DNA of 44,724 nt from Robertmurraya sp. (GCA_025451895.1 JANWJP010000065.1:1-44724), one strand, 5' to 3'. Positions 9,833 through 17,913 are shown, numbered from the stretch's first letter. A program made the numbers and translations. Notes: generated by a model not told the origin, from the letters alone.

Positions 9833-10258
9833 TTAGTGTTTGGTAAGCAAATCTAACACAACTCGTCTCGTAACAATTCCTTCAAAGAAGCCGGCGTCAT
9901 TTTCTATACAGATGAAAGGATGATCGACCAAAAGATGCAAATATTGGTGAAGGGTTGACTCAGGTCTGATTCTGGGAATATTTTTATTCATCACTTCTTC
10001 CACCAGAATACTCTCCAGCTTTTCAAATTCAATTCTTTCGAGTCCCAGAATTGCTTCCATAATCAGAGGAGTGCTAATTAGTCCGTGAAGCCTGTCATGA
10101 TAATCCAACACCGGAATTGCTGTATAGCCGCTCTTTGTCAGTACTAACAGCGCATGTTCAAGATTATTCTTGCTTTGAACATGGGCGACCCGTTCCAACG
10201 GGATCATTAAATTTTCAGCTTTCATATCCAAAAATTTTTCACTGTGCAGAAATTTCAT
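9833..10258 (-). CDS. darB: CBS-domain c-di-AMP receptor DarB/CbpB (YkuL)
   Basis: 141 residues consisting of two CBS motifs: about 14-70 (NNLEHALLVLTKSGYTAIPVL) and about 80-135 (STLHQYLHLLVDHPFICIEN). In B. subtilis and Listeria the orthologue binds c-di-AMP and in its apo form interacts with the (p)ppGpp synthetase Rel and with pyruvate carboxylase; that role is transferred here by family. The ATG at 10258 is chosen over one nine codons upstream because AGGGAG lies 9 bases before it. ykuK and ykzF, which separate ykuL from ykuJ in B. subtilis, are absent here. Confidence 0.9.
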   Translation of the reverse strand: MKFLHSEKFLDMKAENLMIPLERVAHVQSKNNLEHALLVLTKSGYTAIPVLDYHDRLHGLISTPLIMEAILGLERIEFEKLESILVEEVMNKNIPRIRPESTLHQYLHLLVDHPFICIENDAGFFEGIVTRRVVLDLLTKH

Positions 10259-10341
10259 GGCGAAAACTCCCTGAAATGTTTTCATTCCATCTTATTCTAA
10301 CACAGTTTCCAGATTAACGCTTTCATAAAGATTTGTGAAAC

Positions 10342-10578
10342 TTATTGTATTAAATCGTATATTTCAAGTGTCACCATATCAATATTATCAAATTGGTAAC
10401 GCTTTGGTTTTTCTTTTTCCTGATAAACTTCCAGTTCAAATGTTTCAGTTTTCGGATGATAAATAACCTGGCATTTTTTTACTCCGTTTACTTCGAAAAA
10501 ACGTTGGACCGGTTCACCTCCGTTTGCTAACTCCTGAAGGTTCTTTAACCGTGTGATAATCCCTTGAAGCTGTGACAT
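10342..10578 (-). CDS. ykuJ: YkuJ-family small protein (DUF1797)
   Basis: 78 residues beginning MSQLQGIITRLKNLQELANG. Length and the motif PVQRFFEVNGVKKCQVIYHP match YkuJ of B. subtilis, a structurally characterised small alpha/beta protein of unknown function. The ATG at 10578 has AGAGGGAAT directly upstream. It reads towards darB with a gap of 83 bases, so the two may be cotranscribed. Confidence 0.88.
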   Translation of the reverse strand: MSQLQGIITRLKNLQELANGGEPVQRFFEVNGVKKCQVIYHPKTETFELEVYQEKEKPKRYQFDNIDMVTLEIYDLIQ

Positions 10579-10756
10579 ATTCCCTCTCCTTTCGAGTCTT
10601 GTTCCATCTACAGATAGGTTTCTCTTTTGACATGTTTCTATCCATTGTTTAATATTCAGAAAATTCAATCATGATTTCTTTACATGTCAATAATTACAGA
10701 ATAAAATAATGTCATACATTTGTACAAGAAAATGCTGAAAAATGGAGGAGTTATTT

Positions 10757-11716
10757 TTGAAAAAAGCTGAAAAACTTTTTGAAAACATTTACTTAATTGA
10801 CGGCTATGATTTAAAAATGCCGGAACGTACAGGCTCATACGTCTTAACTGAAGAAAAACTCACCATCGTTGAAACAAGTGCCGGCCCGTCTGTTCCGAAT
10901 ATTTTGGAAGGCCTCAGGGAGTTGGGGTTTTCTCCGGAAGATCTTGAATATATAATCGTCACTCATATACACCTGGATCATGCCGGCGGGGCCGGGCTTC
11001 TTTTAAAAAATTGTCCAAATGCCAAAGTCGTTGTCCATCCAAAAGGAAAAAGGCATTTGGCTGACCCCTCAAGGCTGATTGCCGGCGCCAAAGCTGTATA
11101 CGGGGAAAAATTTGATTCTTTATTTGATCCGATCCTCCCTGTTCCGGAGGACAGACTTGTCGAAAAAAAACACGGCGAAACATTGGAAATCGGGAACGGC
11201 GTTACTCTTACCTTTTATGATACCCCGGGACATGCCAATCACCATTTCAGCATTTACCATCCAAAAGCAGAAGGAATGTTCACAGGGGACACTTGCGGTG
11301 TTCGTTATCCCGAGGTAAGCGGGCAAGGGATTGAATTATATTTGCCTTCCACATCACCAAACCAATTTCATCCGGAAAAGATGCTTCAATCCATTGAACT
11401 ATTTAAATCCTTGAAACTGAAAACCATTTTTTTCGGCCATTACGGCTTTTCCTCCCAACCTGAAGAAGTATATCGCCAAGTTACGTATTGGCTGGACCCA
11501 TTTATTGAAATTGCCAAAAACTCCTATCACGAAGGCGCTACTGAACAAGAAAAAGTGAGCCTTACAGCACAACGTCTGTTAGAGGCTGTTGCTCTTCATT
11601 TAGACCAAAAAGGAATCAGCAGAGATCATAAAGTGTATAATATTTTACGGCTCGATACCGAAGTTTGTGCCATGGGGCTGATAGACTATCTAAAGAAAGA
11701 AGAAAAAAACGGGTAA
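10757..11716 (+). CDS. Metallo-beta-lactamase-fold hydrolase
   Basis: 319 residues. The zinc-binding signature HIHLDHAGG is at about 75-83. Further ligands occur in DTPGHANHHFS (about 155-165), FTGDTCG (about 175-181) and FGHYGFSS near 230. A helical extension of about 80 residues follows the lactamase domain. The TTG at 10757 is taken as start because GGAGGAG sits 6 bases upstream; the in-frame ATG at 10742 is part of that ribosome site. The substrate is unknown; related families include glyoxalase II-like thioesterases and quorum-quenching lactonases. It is divergent from ykuJ and is not part of the B. subtilis order here. Confidence 0.85.
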   Translation: MKKAEKLFENIYLIDGYDLKMPERTGSYVLTEEKLTIVETSAGPSVPNILEGLRELGFSPEDLEYIIVTHIHLDHAGGAGLLLKNCPNAKVVVHPKGKRHLADPSRLIAGAKAVYGEKFDSLFDPILPVPEDRLVEKKHGETLEIGNGVTLTFYDTPGHANHHFSIYHPKAEGMFTGDTCGVRYPEVSGQGIELYLPSTSPNQFHPEKMLQSIELFKSLKLKTIFFGHYGFSSQPEEVYRQVTYWLDPFIEIAKNSYHEGATEQEKVSLTAQRLLEAVALHLDQKGISRDHKVYNILRLDTEVCAMGLIDYLKKEEKNG

Positions 11717-11787
11717 AACAAGTCTCATAAACATGAAAGGAATATAATTGAAAACAAAATTCCACTTTTAGTTCCAAATAAAATAGC

Positions 11788-11817
11788 AAAGGCAGCTGAC
11801 AAAATGTCAGCTGCTTT
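11788..11817. terminator. Bidirectional terminator between convergent genes
   Basis: GCAGCTGAC AAAAT GTCAGCTGC is a perfect stem flanked by A and T tracts. Its edge overlaps the stop codon of the minus-strand DUF3993-like gene. Confidence 0.9.
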
Positions 11818-12451
11818 ATAAAAGGAAAGTCTTTATGACCAATTTACCGAAAACAACGAAAGATTGAAAAGAACGGCCGGCAAGGCTGAAATATGCCGTG
11901 AAATGTTCCTTAATCCCTGTCCAGATTACAGATTCTGTCCCCCCGCTGTCAACAGACATTTGAACCTGTGAAAATTCTTTCCCGTCGAGACTGTAATAAA
12001 AATCAGACACCTTCCATTGCCCGGCCTCCTGTATCATAGAAACCCCCTGGTAATGACTTTCATATGTGACGGGTCCCTGCCTTTTTGCAGGAAAAAACTC
12101 ATAAACGATCAGCCGATCCCCGGAGAAGATTATTTTTGTTTCCCCTGTATATGTAAAAAGCGGAATATAATAAAGCGCAAATGTTGTTTCTGCCGCAAAA
12201 TATTTTCCATCTTTTTCATAAACGTTTTCTCCCAAAAAGACGGACATTGCCTCTTCTGTAAAATAAGGCTTTAAAATCTGTTCCACTTCAGCCAGAGGTC
12301 TTTGTTGCCAACTTAATGGCATCTGCGCTTTAGCCCCTTCCTGAAGAGTTTTAAAAATTTCCTCCCGCTCAAGTTCCCGTGCACTCCCTTCCAATACCGG
12401 GACAAAAGCAGAAGTAATCATGATCAGCAGAAAGACAAGTCGTTCCTTCAC
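11816..12451 (-). CDS. Secreted protein of unknown function, DUF3993-like
   Basis: 211 residues from a GTG start at 12451. A Sec signal peptide is evident: MKER, a hydrophobic core LVFLLIMITSAFVPV and a probable cleavage near EGSA (about residue 24). The rest is mixed alpha/beta, with a region (about 70-175) resembling an NTF2-like fold: FALYYIPLFTYTG, then VIYEFFP-type strands and WKVSDFYYSL. A hydrophobic C-terminus follows. I recognise similarity to the Bacillus DUF3993 group only loosely. AGGAGG precedes the GTG with tight spacing (about 4 bases). It lies beside ykuI; no function is proposed. Confidence 0.65.
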   Translation of the reverse strand: MKERLVFLLIMITSAFVPVLEGSARELEREEIFKTLQEGAKAQMPLSWQQRPLAEVEQILKPYFTEEAMSVFLGENVYEKDGKYFAAETTFALYYIPLFTYTGETKIIFSGDRLIVYEFFPAKRQGPVTYESHYQGVSMIQEAGQWKVSDFYYSLDGKEFSQVQMSVDSGGTESVIWTGIKEHFTAYFSLAGRSFQSFVVFGKLVIKTFLL

Positions 12452-12591
12452 ATTCCCTCCTCCCAAATTCACATTTTTTTCTATATAAGTAATTTTATCA
12501 GAAATATATATATTTTCAGGATATTCCGTTCGTTAAATTAAGGCATGATTAGACAGTTTTTTCGGAGTTAAAATTGCCGGTTGGAACGAAA

Positions 12592-12628
12592 CAAAAAACA
12601 CCGGGAAATCTGAGCCAATTTCCCGGTA
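12592..12628 (-). terminator. Intrinsic terminator of ykuI
   Basis: ACCGGGAAAT and ATTTCCCGGT form a perfect 10-bp stem, followed on the minus strand by GTTTTTTGTTTC. Confidence 0.9.
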
Positions 12629-12640
12629 TTTGCGAAAATA

Positions 12641-13855
12641 TTACAATAATGCCTGATGTTCATATAAAAAATTATATGATAAATCAATAAACAAATAATG
12701 CCCTGTGTTTAACGGAAAGGAAAAAGTGCGGATATTTTCACCGGTTTCCAAATCATTATATAAATCCGATAAAATCCCCTTTTTTTCATTTCGCATTCTT
12801 ATTATGTTCTCAAGGAAATAAGGACGCCAGCTCCAGTTTTTATGAAGATACTCCTTTTGGATTTCCCATTGGTTTTCCCTCTTAAAAAAATTCGGTGATG
12901 TTTGAAAGCCGTCTTCATCGCAAATATACATTCTAAAAGCGTATGGATCCAAATGCTTGGCGAGATTTACCAGCAATTCGTCATACTCATCCACCTTGCG
13001 ATATTTTTGCAAAAGCTCCGAGACTTCTTCTTGAAATTTGTCTGCAATTTTATAAAGTGTTTCCAATTTTTTCTTCTCGCTGTGAATGAAAAAATGACAT
13101 TCTTCCCTGAGTTTTTCTTTCAAAATATCCCGCTCAACGAAATCTGCGGATGGTTTGCTCAAATAAAAACCCTGATAATACCTCCCGCCATTTTTCCATG
13201 CATATTGAAACTGATACACCGTTTCTATATTTTCAAACAACAGGCTGGCTCCGATTTTTCTGGCAAGCATGGACAAAGAATAAGTAATTTCCTGAAAACC
13301 CGGTACAATATTGACGGATCTTAATGCCTGAAGATTGACCTTAATAATATGCGGAGAAATTTGCCCGATCAAGTCCAGTTTCCCTCCGTCATTTTCCAAA
13401 TTATCCAAAGCAATTCTAATTCCGTATGTTTTGTAATAATTAAGTAAATGAACTAAATGTTCAATATCATTATGATGACTGCGGACATTTACCTCGATAA
13501 CAATCCGCCCGGGGTCAATCCCCTTCTGCCGGTAATCCAATAAAAGTTCAAGCAGCTGCTCTCCACCATCGTGCAACAATAAATCCGCATCTTTATTAAT
13601 AAAAAAACAAATATCTTTGTCCTGACTGAGTCCCATTTCCATAGCTTTTTTTAAAATGGTCCGGTCAACCTCTATTCGAAATTCCTCAGGAATATTTGTA
13701 TCACTAAAAAAGCCTCCAAGGCTTTCGTACTGGTCATTTTTTTTATACCGGCCCAATACTTCATAACCGATTACCCGATGTTCATCTGCACTGAATATTG
13801 GCTGAAAGAACGGGATTACATTCTCTAAATCTGTAATTATATCCAATGCATCCAC
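12641..13855 (-). CDS. ykuI: YkuI-like EAL-domain protein, probably a c-di-GMP sensor rather than an enzyme
   Basis: 404 residues. An N-terminal EAL domain (about 1-245) is followed by the YkuI_C PAS-like domain (about 250-400). The EAL signature is EVL at 32-34. Metal-site residues N87, E121, D151 and K172 are present, but DDFG is replaced by DNLEND (151-156) and KID by KVN (172-174). B. subtilis YkuI binds c-di-GMP without detectable hydrolysis in published work, and the substitutions suggest the same here. The start is a GTG at 13855 with AGGAGGA 8 bases upstream. It is followed by its own terminator. Confidence 0.9.
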   Translation of the reverse strand: MDALDIITDLENVIPFFQPIFSADEHRVIGYEVLGRYKKNDQYESLGGFFSDTNIPEEFRIEVDRTILKKAMEMGLSQDKDICFFINKDADLLLHDGGEQLLELLLDYRQKGIDPGRIVIEVNVRSHHNDIEHLVHLLNYYKTYGIRIALDNLENDGGKLDLIGQISPHIIKVNLQALRSVNIVPGFQEITYSLSMLARKIGASLLFENIETVYQFQYAWKNGGRYYQGFYLSKPSADFVERDILKEKLREECHFFIHSEKKKLETLYKIADKFQEEVSELLQKYRKVDEYDELLVNLAKHLDPYAFRMYICDEDGFQTSPNFFKRENQWEIQKEYLHKNWSWRPYFLENIIRMRNEKKGILSDLYNDLETGENIRTFSFPLNTGHYLFIDLSYNFLYEHQALL

Positions 13856-14469
13856 AATTTTTTCCTCCTCACTACAAAAAACATTATAGCATAAACAACC
13901 TTCTGTACCCCTCTGGTTTTCCGAAAAAAACGGCCTCTTTCTTTAGACAATGTTTTATTATTAAATAGCGTATGCCGGCAGCAAGCCTTTCGACCATATA
14001 TGCTATCAAATATTAAAAGTGAAAAAGGATACAAACAATGAAAAAGATCACGCTTCACAAGAATAATTTCCGTTGTTGCAGGAAGGTTCGGAATGAAAAT
14101 AAACTGGCATAGAAGTCCCGGCAGGATAAGGCTGCTCCGGATTGCCAAAAGAAACGGCGACTGATAAAAAAACCTGTTATTTTAATAATAACTAAAAGTT
14201 AATAATTTCTACTTCTTTTTATCTTAATTGTTTGATAACATGTATTAGGCGGAAATCAAACACTGTATTTTGTTTAATAGTTATTTTCACAGTTTAATTG
14301 ATTCCGGAGGAGAGGATTTTTAATAACACCCGGCGGCGTGCCGCCCGTTGCAGCTGTTGTGCTCTCGCATTTCGCCCCATTTGTATTCATACATTTACAT
14401 TTCCGGCTTGATTCCAAACAACAAACAATTTGAAAAACAGCCTATATTATGATAAGAGGACGGACATTT
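13856..14469. other. Gene-poor 614-bp region between divergent ykuI and ykuE
   Basis: It contains two overlapping tiny plus-strand frames: 14038-14112, and 14093-14164 with AGGAAGG 6 bases upstream. A GC-rich patch has a GGCGG/CCGCC hairpin (about 14332-14345) preceded by a strong ribosome-like GGAGGAGAGG near 14306-14315 without a proper start codon. No conserved gene was recognised. The ykuE promoter must lie here. Confidence 0.4.
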
Positions 14470-15339
14470 ATGGCCAAAACCATGACCAGAAGAACATTTT
14501 TGAAAAAATCTATTACAGGTTTCATAACAGTTTCAATTCTTGGAAGCGCGGGATATTATTATGCCCGGAAAATCGAACCGCAGCTCTTGACGATATCCAG
14601 GTTAAATTTTTTCCACCAAGAGATTCCACAGGGCTTTGACAATTTTAAAATCGTTCAATTCAGTGACACACATCTCGGCTTTTATTATGGACTGGAACAG
14701 CTGGAAGATGCAATCGCACAGATTAATGCCCTCGAGCCTGATATGATCATTTTTACAGGAGACCTGATGGATGCACCAAATGAATATCAGCAGACTTCTG
14801 AAATCATTCCGATTCTGACGAAATTATCTGCACCATTCGGAAAATTTGCAGTATATGGAAACCACGATCACGGAGGCTACGGTTCAAGATTATATAAAAA
14901 TATTATGGAAAGCTCCGGGTTTCAGCTTCTGATTAATGAATCAAAAGAAATCAAACTCCTGAACAATGATCGAATATTCATTGTCGGAATCGATGATGCC
15001 ATGCTTGGCAATCCCGACATTGAATTTGCCCTCAGGAATGTTCCTGATGGCACTTTTAAACTTCTGCTGTCCCATGCACCCGATTTAGCCGATCATGCCG
15101 CACCGTATAATATTCAACTTCAATTAAGCGGCCACAGCCATGGAGGACAAATCAAATTGCCTCTCATCGGCGCACTTGTTAAACCGCCTTACGCTCAAAA
15201 CTATGTTGAAGGCTTCTATACAATTGGAGACAACAGTCAACTGACATTATATGTAAACCGAGGAATTGGCACAACAAGACTGCCGTTTAGATTTTTGTGT
15301 AAACCCGAAATCACTGTTTTAACGTTGAATAGAGGGTAA
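14470..15339 (+). CDS. ykuE: Tat-exported metallophosphoesterase YkuE
   Basis: 289 residues from ATG 14470, which has AAGAGGA upstream; an ATG seven codons earlier lacks a ribosome site. The N-terminus MAKTMTRRTFLKK is a twin-arginine signal, followed by a hydrophobic stretch (about 17-34). Calcineurin-like metal motifs follow in order: FSDTHLG (about 64-70), FTGDLMD (about 94-100), YGNHDHGG (about 128-135) and SGHSHGGQ (about 225-232). In B. subtilis YkuE is a known Tat substrate that resides at the cell wall; its natural substrate is unclear. No gene partner is evident. Confidence 0.93.
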   Translation: MAKTMTRRTFLKKSITGFITVSILGSAGYYYARKIEPQLLTISRLNFFHQEIPQGFDNFKIVQFSDTHLGFYYGLEQLEDAIAQINALEPDMIIFTGDLMDAPNEYQQTSEIIPILTKLSAPFGKFAVYGNHDHGGYGSRLYKNIMESSGFQLLINESKEIKLLNNDRIFIVGIDDAMLGNPDIEFALRNVPDGTFKLLLSHAPDLADHAAPYNIQLQLSGHSHGGQIKLPLIGALVKPPYAQNYVEGFYTIGDNSQLTLYVNRGIGTTRLPFRFLCKPEITVLTLNRG

Positions 15340-15518
15340 TATGCTGCAAGTGTGTCTGAAAATTTTCTATCTTATGCACAATAATTCTGCTATAACGCAA
15401 ATTTTACCTTTTGTATCATACTGCCCTCCTCCCTCCTTTTCTTTTTATGACCATAAGGGTTATAATAAATGTGGGTTGTTAATATCAAATCATTTAAAAA
15501 TTGAAAGGAGCAATATAC

Positions 15519-15983
15519 TTGAATCGGCAAAGAAAGCAAACTCCCCATTTGCACCCAACAATAGAAAACCTCTCACAAGCCATCTTCATTGTAAATCGTC
15601 ATGCTAAAACCGCTCCCGATCCTAAATTTTTATATCGTTTGAAGCATGATGCATTACAAAAACTGCTAAAAGAAGGAAAAGCAAAAAAAATCGGTTTGCA
15701 TTTTTCCAACAATCCTAAATTCAGCCAGCAACAATCGGATGTCCTGGTTCAATGCGGCGAATATTCTTTCCATTTACCTCCGTCCAAAAATGATTTTAAG
15801 CAGTTGCCTCATTTGGGGAAATTAGACGAAAATGTTAGAAATCCCAAAGCTCATATTTCTTTAAGCCAGGCAAAAAGACTTTTGACTGCTTATACGGGTC
15901 TGAAACCGGAACAAAAAGAAAACGTTCACAAACGCCGCTATCAGAAACCGGTATTTAAGAGGCTTGGTGAGGATTACTATTAA
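15519..15983 (+). CDS. ykyB: YkyB-family protein
   Basis: 154 residues. It is recognised by ENLSQAIFIVNRHAKTAPDP (about 18-37) and LHFSNNPKFSQQQSDVL, which are strongly conserved in Bacillus YkyB. The function is unknown; the protein is basic and probably cytoplasmic. The TTG at 15519 is the start, because AAAGGAG ends about 9 bases upstream; an upstream in-frame TTG at 15501 overlaps that site. A TATAAT at 15461 may be its -10. Placement next to ykuE follows the B. subtilis order closely. Confidence 0.88.
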   Translation: MNRQRKQTPHLHPTIENLSQAIFIVNRHAKTAPDPKFLYRLKHDALQKLLKEGKAKKIGLHFSNNPKFSQQQSDVLVQCGEYSFHLPPSKNDFKQLPHLGKLDENVRNPKAHISLSQAKRLLTAYTGLKPEQKENVHKRRYQKPVFKRLGEDYY

Positions 15984-16191
15984 TGCAAAAGCAATATCGG
16001 AAATTTAGAGCACCTCATGCGGACGCATCTCTCCGAATTCCCCCGGAGAACGACAATAACAAAATTTTTTGTCAGATTTTGATAGTTTTGTGAACAATAT
16101 CACTTTCTGCTAGATATATCCGAAAAATTTGAATATAATAAAAATTGAGGAAAGCAATTCCAAATAAATCTAAAGAGGTGCTAAATCCGAT

Positions 16192-16395
16192 ATGAAGGGA
16201 ACAGCCATTCTTTATCAAAAAGATCAGTCGGTAACCATTCTGGAAAATGTCGAGCGAACAGTTTATGAGGAAATTAAACTGCAATGCGGTTGCAAACATT
16301 GTACCTGCAAGGTAGAGAATCGATTAGTGGACTTTGGCGCTGTCTCCCCTGTATTTTGGCATGAAGAAGAAATAGATTGGGACTACGGATATTAA
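16192..16395 (+). CDS. 67-residue hypothetical protein with a CxCxxCxC cluster
   Basis: Start ATG with AGAGGTGC upstream; a strong terminator follows. The product has a beta-rich N-terminal half, then the cysteine cluster QCGCKHCTCKVE at about 42-53, and an acidic aromatic tail (WHEEEIDWDYGY). The closely spaced CGC and CTC pairs suggest a metal site or a disulfide-bonded miniprotein. No family was recognised. It is a single-gene unit between ykyB and a SASP-like gene. A TATAAT at about 16133 may be its -10. Confidence 0.7.
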   Translation: MKGTAILYQKDQSVTILENVERTVYEEIKLQCGCKHCTCKVENRLVDFGAVSPVFWHEEEIDWDYGY

Positions 16396-16425
16396 CTCCG
16401 GGTATCAACATCATTACTTAAAATC

Positions 16426-16456
16426 ACCCCTTGCACCTGTTGCAAGGGGTTTTTTG
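16426..16456 (+). terminator. Intrinsic terminator of the Cys-cluster gene
   Basis: ACCCCTTGCA pairs with TGCAAGGGGT, followed by TTTTTTG. Confidence 0.92.
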
Positions 16457-16485
16457 TTCAAGCCAATTGGCAGTGTTGCCTCTTG

Positions 16486-16668
16486 TTATGTGCCGCCTTT
16501 GTATTGTCCGTTATTTTTGGCCGCCTTCTCTTTTTTTGCTTTGTCTTTATGGATTTTATTTGTATCCGTACTGCCCATTTCATGGGCAAATTCTTCATTT
16601 AATACTGCTGAATCAAAACCCTTCTTATTTTTCTGCTGCGGATCATTTTTCCCTGTCCGTTTAGCCAT
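16486..16668 (-). CDS. Small spore protein, gamma-SASP-like miniprotein
   Basis: 60 residues, very hydrophilic and Lys/Asn-rich, starting MAKRTGKNDP. The core LNEEFAHEMG (about 23-32) fits the germination protease (GPR) cleavage pattern of SASPs, (E/T)F-(A/S/G)xE, as in the FGTEFASET repeats of gamma-type SspE. Of three consecutive ATG codons the one at 16668 has optimal spacing (7 bases) from GGAGG. A sigma-G-like promoter lies just upstream (16689-16718). Two similar miniproteins occur at 40.9-41.2 kb. The spore role is inference from motif and promoter; the exact Bacillus family name is uncertain. Confidence 0.68.
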   Translation of the reverse strand: MAKRTGKNDPQQKNKKGFDSAVLNEEFAHEMGSTDTNKIHKDKAKKEKAAKNNGQYKGGT

Positions 16669-16688
16669 CATCATTCCTCCTTCAATCT

Positions 16689-16718
16689 TAGTGTGATGCT
16701 TGAACAGAGGAATATACG
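16689..16718 (-). promoter_or_regulatory. Candidate forespore (sigma-G-like) promoter
   Basis: On the minus strand CGTATA (16713-16718), 17 bases, then CACACTA (16689-16695). This resembles sigma-G elements TGNATA and CATACTA with one mismatch in the -10. The small SASP-like gene starts 20 bases downstream. Confidence 0.45.
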
Positions 16719-16732
16719 GGAAAAATTTATTA

Positions 16733-17611
16733 CTATTCCCAGTACTTATATAAAGCCTGGGTTCCGCTGTTTTCTTCACCTTGTTCCGCAAGTTTTTCAT
16801 ACATGGTCCGCGCCAAAGACACGCCGGGAATTTCCATACCCATTTTCTCCGCTTCCTCAAGGGCTATTCCCATATCCTTGATAAAATGCTTTATGTAAAA
16901 ACCGGGTTCAAAATCCCCTTTAATCATTCTCGGAGCAAGATTAGACAATGCCCAGCTGCCCGCTGCTCCGGAGGTGATACTTGTTAACACCCTCTCCGGA
17001 TCAAGTCCGGATTTTTTTGCATAAGCCATTGATTCAGCAACGCCGATCATCCCAGAAGCAATAACAATTTGATTACACATTTTGGCATGCTGGCCGGATC
17101 CCGCTGTTCCTTGGTAGACAATATTTGTTCCTAATGCTTCAAACACGGGCATGACCGCCTTAAAATCATCTTCATCGCCGCCAACCATGATTGACAACCG
17201 CCCCTCTCTGGCTCCGATATCTCCCCCGGATACAGGAGCATCAAGTGCGCGGATTCCCCTCTTTTTAGCTTCCTCATGGATTTTTACTGCCAATCCGGGC
17301 TTTGAAGTAGTCATGTCAATTAAATATGTTCCCGGTTTTGCATTTGCGATTAATCCGTTATCTCCAAAATAAGTCTCCTCAACATCCGACGGAAAACCGA
17401 CGATGGTAATAATAACATTTGCCTGTTGTGCAACCTCCTTTGGCGAGTCCGCCCATTTAGCCCCTTTTTCCAGTAATTCATTTGCTTTTGCTTTCGTCCT
17501 CGTATAAACAAAAACTTGATAGCCTTTTTTAAGTAAATTAAAAGCCATGCTTTTTCCCATTACACCCGTACCGATAAAACCGATTACCGTATTTTCATTA
17601 GTAATCAACAT
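16733..17611 (-). CDS. ykwC: Beta-hydroxyacid dehydrogenase (3-hydroxyisobutyrate dehydrogenase family)
   Basis: 292 residues. It has an N-terminal Rossmann NAD(P) fold with GFIGTGVMG (about 11-19), substrate-binding motif DAPVSGGDIGAREG (about 124-137), and the catalytic Lys in GQHAKMCNQ (about 173-181). Reaction class: oxidation of a 3-hydroxy acid to the semialdehyde or keto acid; the actual substrate is unknown. It matches B. subtilis YkwC, which also lies near ptsI. No convincing terminator was found after it. Confidence 0.9.
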   Translation of the reverse strand: MLITNENTVIGFIGTGVMGKSMAFNLLKKGYQVFVYTRTKAKANELLEKGAKWADSPKEVAQQANVIITIVGFPSDVEETYFGDNGLIANAKPGTYLIDMTTSKPGLAVKIHEEAKKRGIRALDAPVSGGDIGAREGRLSIMVGGDEDDFKAVMPVFEALGTNIVYQGTAGSGQHAKMCNQIVIASGMIGVAESMAYAKKSGLDPERVLTSITSGAAGSWALSNLAPRMIKGDFEPGFYIKHFIKDMGIALEEAEKMGMEIPGVSLARTMYEKLAEQGEENSGTQALYKYWE

Positions 17612-17741
17612 TCATTCCCCCTCCATGAAACAATTTGAAAGATGCTCTGTCTTTCTGCAAATAAAGACAAACATTTTAAAGCATTTTCTCCTATATTATA
17701 CAGAAAATTCCCTTTGGCGTCGCTCTTAAAAAGGACGTTAT

Positions 17742-17860
17742 CACATGGCCGACAGGACGTCGGTCACGAAGGCGTTGCCACAGGACGTGGCGTTTTTAGC
17801 CTTCGAACTTCTAATCGTGTCTCAGGGGGCTCGCTGTCCGCAGGTCTATGAAAATCATCC
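17742..17860 (-). ncRNA. Bacillaceae-1-like structured RNA
   Basis: On the minus strand two hairpins carry identical GUCCU loops: CCGAC-GTCCT-GTCGG (17749-17763) and GCCAC-GTCCT-GTGGC (17777-17791). The second is enclosed by an outer GAAGGC/GCCTTC stem (17768-17773 with 17799-17804). Two terminal loops of consensus RUCCU are the hallmark of the published Bacillaceae-1 RNA motif, which has no known function and is sometimes found near rRNA operons. The stretch is also more GC-rich than its surroundings. Outer limits are approximate. It lies upstream of ykwC and downstream of ptsI. Confidence 0.7.
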
Positions 17861-17913
17861 TTAAAACATCCCATACACAACAAAAATGCTTTAACATTTT
17901 AGGAGGGGTTTTC

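Noticed and set aside
13837-14148. 103-codon minus-strand frame upstream of ykuI
   Set aside because: It runs through the ykuI ribosome site and start, has no ribosome site of its own, and resembles no family.
17742-17860. CsrA-binding sponge RNA on the plus strand (two AGGAC loops)
   Set aside because: The GGA loops are suggestive, but the minus-strand reading with GUCCU loops fits the known Bacillaceae-1 motif better.
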